Shown here in pieces: positions 4,993-6,516 of a stretch of 6,516 nucleotides of DNA. A program made the translations under genes and the position numbers. The stretch is from an uncultured bacterium (GTDB lineage: Bacteria; Bacillota; Clostridia; Oscillospirales; Acutalibacteraceae). The stretch lies in assembly GCA_905215855.1 (NCBI GenBank), contig CAJMRT010000070.1, forward strand, positions 1-6,516, read 5' to 3'. The notes below the pieces were generated by a model, which saw nothing but the letters and a program-made list of their open reading frames with translations, was not told the origin of the DNA and searched no databases. Numbering within the stretch: the first letter of the stretch is position 1; each line of letters opens with the position of its first letter.

Positions 4993-6510
4993 GTGGCTTA
5001 TGTTAAGCACACGGCAATACATACAACTCCGAAAACTCATTTGAAATACATCTTGAATCCCGAAAAAAACGAGAAAATGAAATATGTCACGGGCATTTGC
5101 TGCGGTGATGACCTTGAAACGGCTTATGATAATTTCAAAGAAATTTTTGAAAAGTACAATGATGAGAATTTCGATAATTACGGAACTTACGAAAAAAGCG
5201 GAAAGCGTAATATCCGCATTCACTCATATACTCAATCTTTTGACAGCTCCGTTTCTCCCGAAAAAGCACATCGCATAGGTGTTGAATGGGCGAAAAAAGT
5301 GTTCGGCGAGAACAGACCGATAATCGTCAGTAGCCACAGCAACACAGATCATTGCCATAACCATATTGCGGTTTGTCCTTATGATCTTGACGGAATACGT
5401 TGGCACAGCAACAGAAAAACTCTGGATTTTGTCAGAAAACGTTCCGATGAAATTTGCCTTGAACATAATCTTGACATTATCAGAAATCCGAAAAAGAAAA
5501 GCACTATCAGCTACAAGGAACACGATGCCCGTAAGAAAGGTTATTCGTGGAAGGTCAAGATGGCTGATACCATTGACAGGCTTATCCATAGTGATGATGT
5601 TACGGACATTTACTCTCTGATTGAAAAAATGAAGGAGTGCGGCTATACCTTTACCAACGAAAGCCGAATGATAGCGAAACCGAAAGGCGTGAAATACGGC
5701 TGCTGTATTTCAAAGTTGGGATTCGGGTATTCATATCAGATGCTTATGGAGAGAATAAATAACAAGCAGAATGAATTTGTCGGAAGAAAGATAAGTGCTT
5801 TTGTGGGATTTCAGGTGGAAGTCGCAGTCGGTATTCGTGAAAAGCAGTACGAGGTTTATCGTGCTCCCGAAAGAAATTATCCGTTATACGCAGATCTTCA
5901 AAGAACAGTCGATGTTCTGAATTTCGTTCACAACAATCATATTCATTCCCTTGACGATATGGAAAAGGTTTTGAAAACTGCAAACAGAATGGAAGATGTT
6001 GCTATGAACAAGTATTTCAAATGTGAGGAGAAAAAGCAGCAGCTGAAAGTGCTGAATTATCTTGGAGATGAATATGCTCGTCTGCTCAAAATTGAAAACA
6101 GAGATGAAGCACAGCAGAAACGGCTGGAGGAGCTTCACTGGAAGCTTGTTGCAAGCGGCGGTATCGGTGGTTGGGATGCTCACCAAAAAGGCTGGTTGTC
6201 GGAATTGAAAATGAAGCTTGAAAGAGATATTTCACAGCTTGACAGTCTTGTCGAGGAAATGGGCAGAGCTTCAAGAATGCGTGCAGCAGCTGAGAACGCA
6301 TCGGATTATTTGAAAGAATTTCTGAAAACCGATTATGACAGAATCAGGGAACGGGAAGAACTTCGCACACAGATAGAAATGTATCACGAAGGAAAAGAAT
6401 TGCAGGAGGACGGCACATACAAAGCCGAGCCTGAACCCACAGCAGAAAGAAATGCCGAGCTTGATTTCATCGAGGAACGTGAACCCCAACACCAATTTCC
6501 AGAAAAGTAA
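4993..6510 (+). CDS. MOBP-type relaxase (MobA/VirD2-like)
   Basis: The relaxase nicks one strand at oriT, stays bound to the 5' end through a tyrosine and leads it into the recipient. GTG 4993 is chosen as start because GAGGTG (4980-4985) is 7 bases upstream and the product then begins MAYVKHTAIHTTPKTHLKYI, the usual beginning of this family; the frame is open upstream, but that part overlaps mobC. Product length is 505 residues. Tyr19 in HLKYILNP is the likely nicking tyrosine, HSYTQSF (77-83) is the second motif, and HSNTDHCHNH (115-124) supplies the metal-binding histidines (H115, H122, H124) with D119. KxxDFVRKRSDEIC (146-159) continues the nuclease domain. The C-terminal half (about 330-500) is helical, Glu/Lys-rich and probably coiled coil, with an acidic end. 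All key residues are present, so the enzyme should be active. It ends in TAA just before the window edge; no transfer ATPase or secretion genes are visible. Confidence 0.92.
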   Translation: MAYVKHTAIHTTPKTHLKYILNPEKNEKMKYVTGICCGDDLETAYDNFKEIFEKYNDENFDNYGTYEKSGKRNIRIHSYTQSFDSSVSPEKAHRIGVEWAKKVFGENRPIIVSSHSNTDHCHNHIAVCPYDLDGIRWHSNRKTLDFVRKRSDEICLEHNLDIIRNPKKKSTISYKEHDARKKGYSWKVKMADTIDRLIHSDDVTDIYSLIEKMKECGYTFTNESRMIAKPKGVKYGCCISKLGFGYSYQMLMERINNKQNEFVGRKISAFVGFQVEVAVGIREKQYEVYRAPERNYPLYADLQRTVDVLNFVHNNHIHSLDDMEKVLKTANRMEDVAMNKYFKCEEKKQQLKVLNYLGDEYARLLKIENRDEAQQKRLEELHWKLVASGGIGGWDAHQKGWLSELKMKLERDISQLDSLVEEMGRASRMRAAAENASDYLKEFLKTDYDRIREREELRTQIEMYHEGKELQEDGTYKAEPEPTAERNAELDFIEEREPQHQFPEK

Positions 6511-6516
6511 CTTTAT

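Noticed and set aside
5224..5589. Minus-strand 121-codon open frame opposite the relaxase
   Set aside because: It lies wholly antisense to a strongly recognisable relaxase domain, with no promoter, ribosome site or recognisable family.

Overview
The window looks like part of a mobile or integrated element from a low-GC gut Firmicute, most likely Clostridia of the Ruminococcus/Oscillospiraceae kind. The grounds are moderate AT richness, strong AGGAGG-type Shine-Dalgarno sites, consensus sigma-A promoters, mostly TAA stops, and protein families typical of clostridial conjugative and mobilizable elements. No integrase, replication initiator, rRNA, tRNA or CRISPR array is visible.

Left part (1-1800, minus strand). 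The first 417 bases are the N-terminal third of an AAA_14/DUF4143-type ATPase that runs off the window. Its promoter carries a perfect 16-bp inverted repeat over the -35 box and spacer. Next is a minus-strand gene for a zinc-finger protein of DUF6076 type, with a hairpin at its stop codon and a perfect consensus promoter upstream. Its translation start is doubtful: the good Shine-Dalgarno/ATG pair lies in another frame from the main reading frame.

Middle (1790-3740). A divergent control region with repeated CAATCA/TGATTG elements leads to a plus-strand series: a small excisionase-like helix-turn-helix protein, a ParM/StbA-type actin-like ATPase, and a ParR-like partner overlapping its 3' end. 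Together these are a type II (ParMRC) partition cassette. The ParM-like gene has an in-frame TGA at codon 17, exactly where the phosphate-1 loop normally has glycine; the rest of the frame is intact. After parR comes a 295-bp non-coding stretch full of short repeats (GCTGAAAA and TGGTAT), a candidate centromere or iteron array.

Right part (3737-6516). An HTH/coiled-coil protein of KfrA-like architecture is followed by a non-coding stretch where an origin of transfer would be expected, then a MobC-like relaxosome protein and a MOBP-type relaxase. mobC and the relaxase are translationally close, and the relaxase start is reassigned to a GTG with a good Shine-Dalgarno site. The layout joins a stability module (HTH, ParM, ParR, repeats, coiled-coil protein) to a mobilization module (oriT candidate, MobC, relaxase), as expected of an element that moves by conjugation and may exist as an extrachromosomal circle needing partition.
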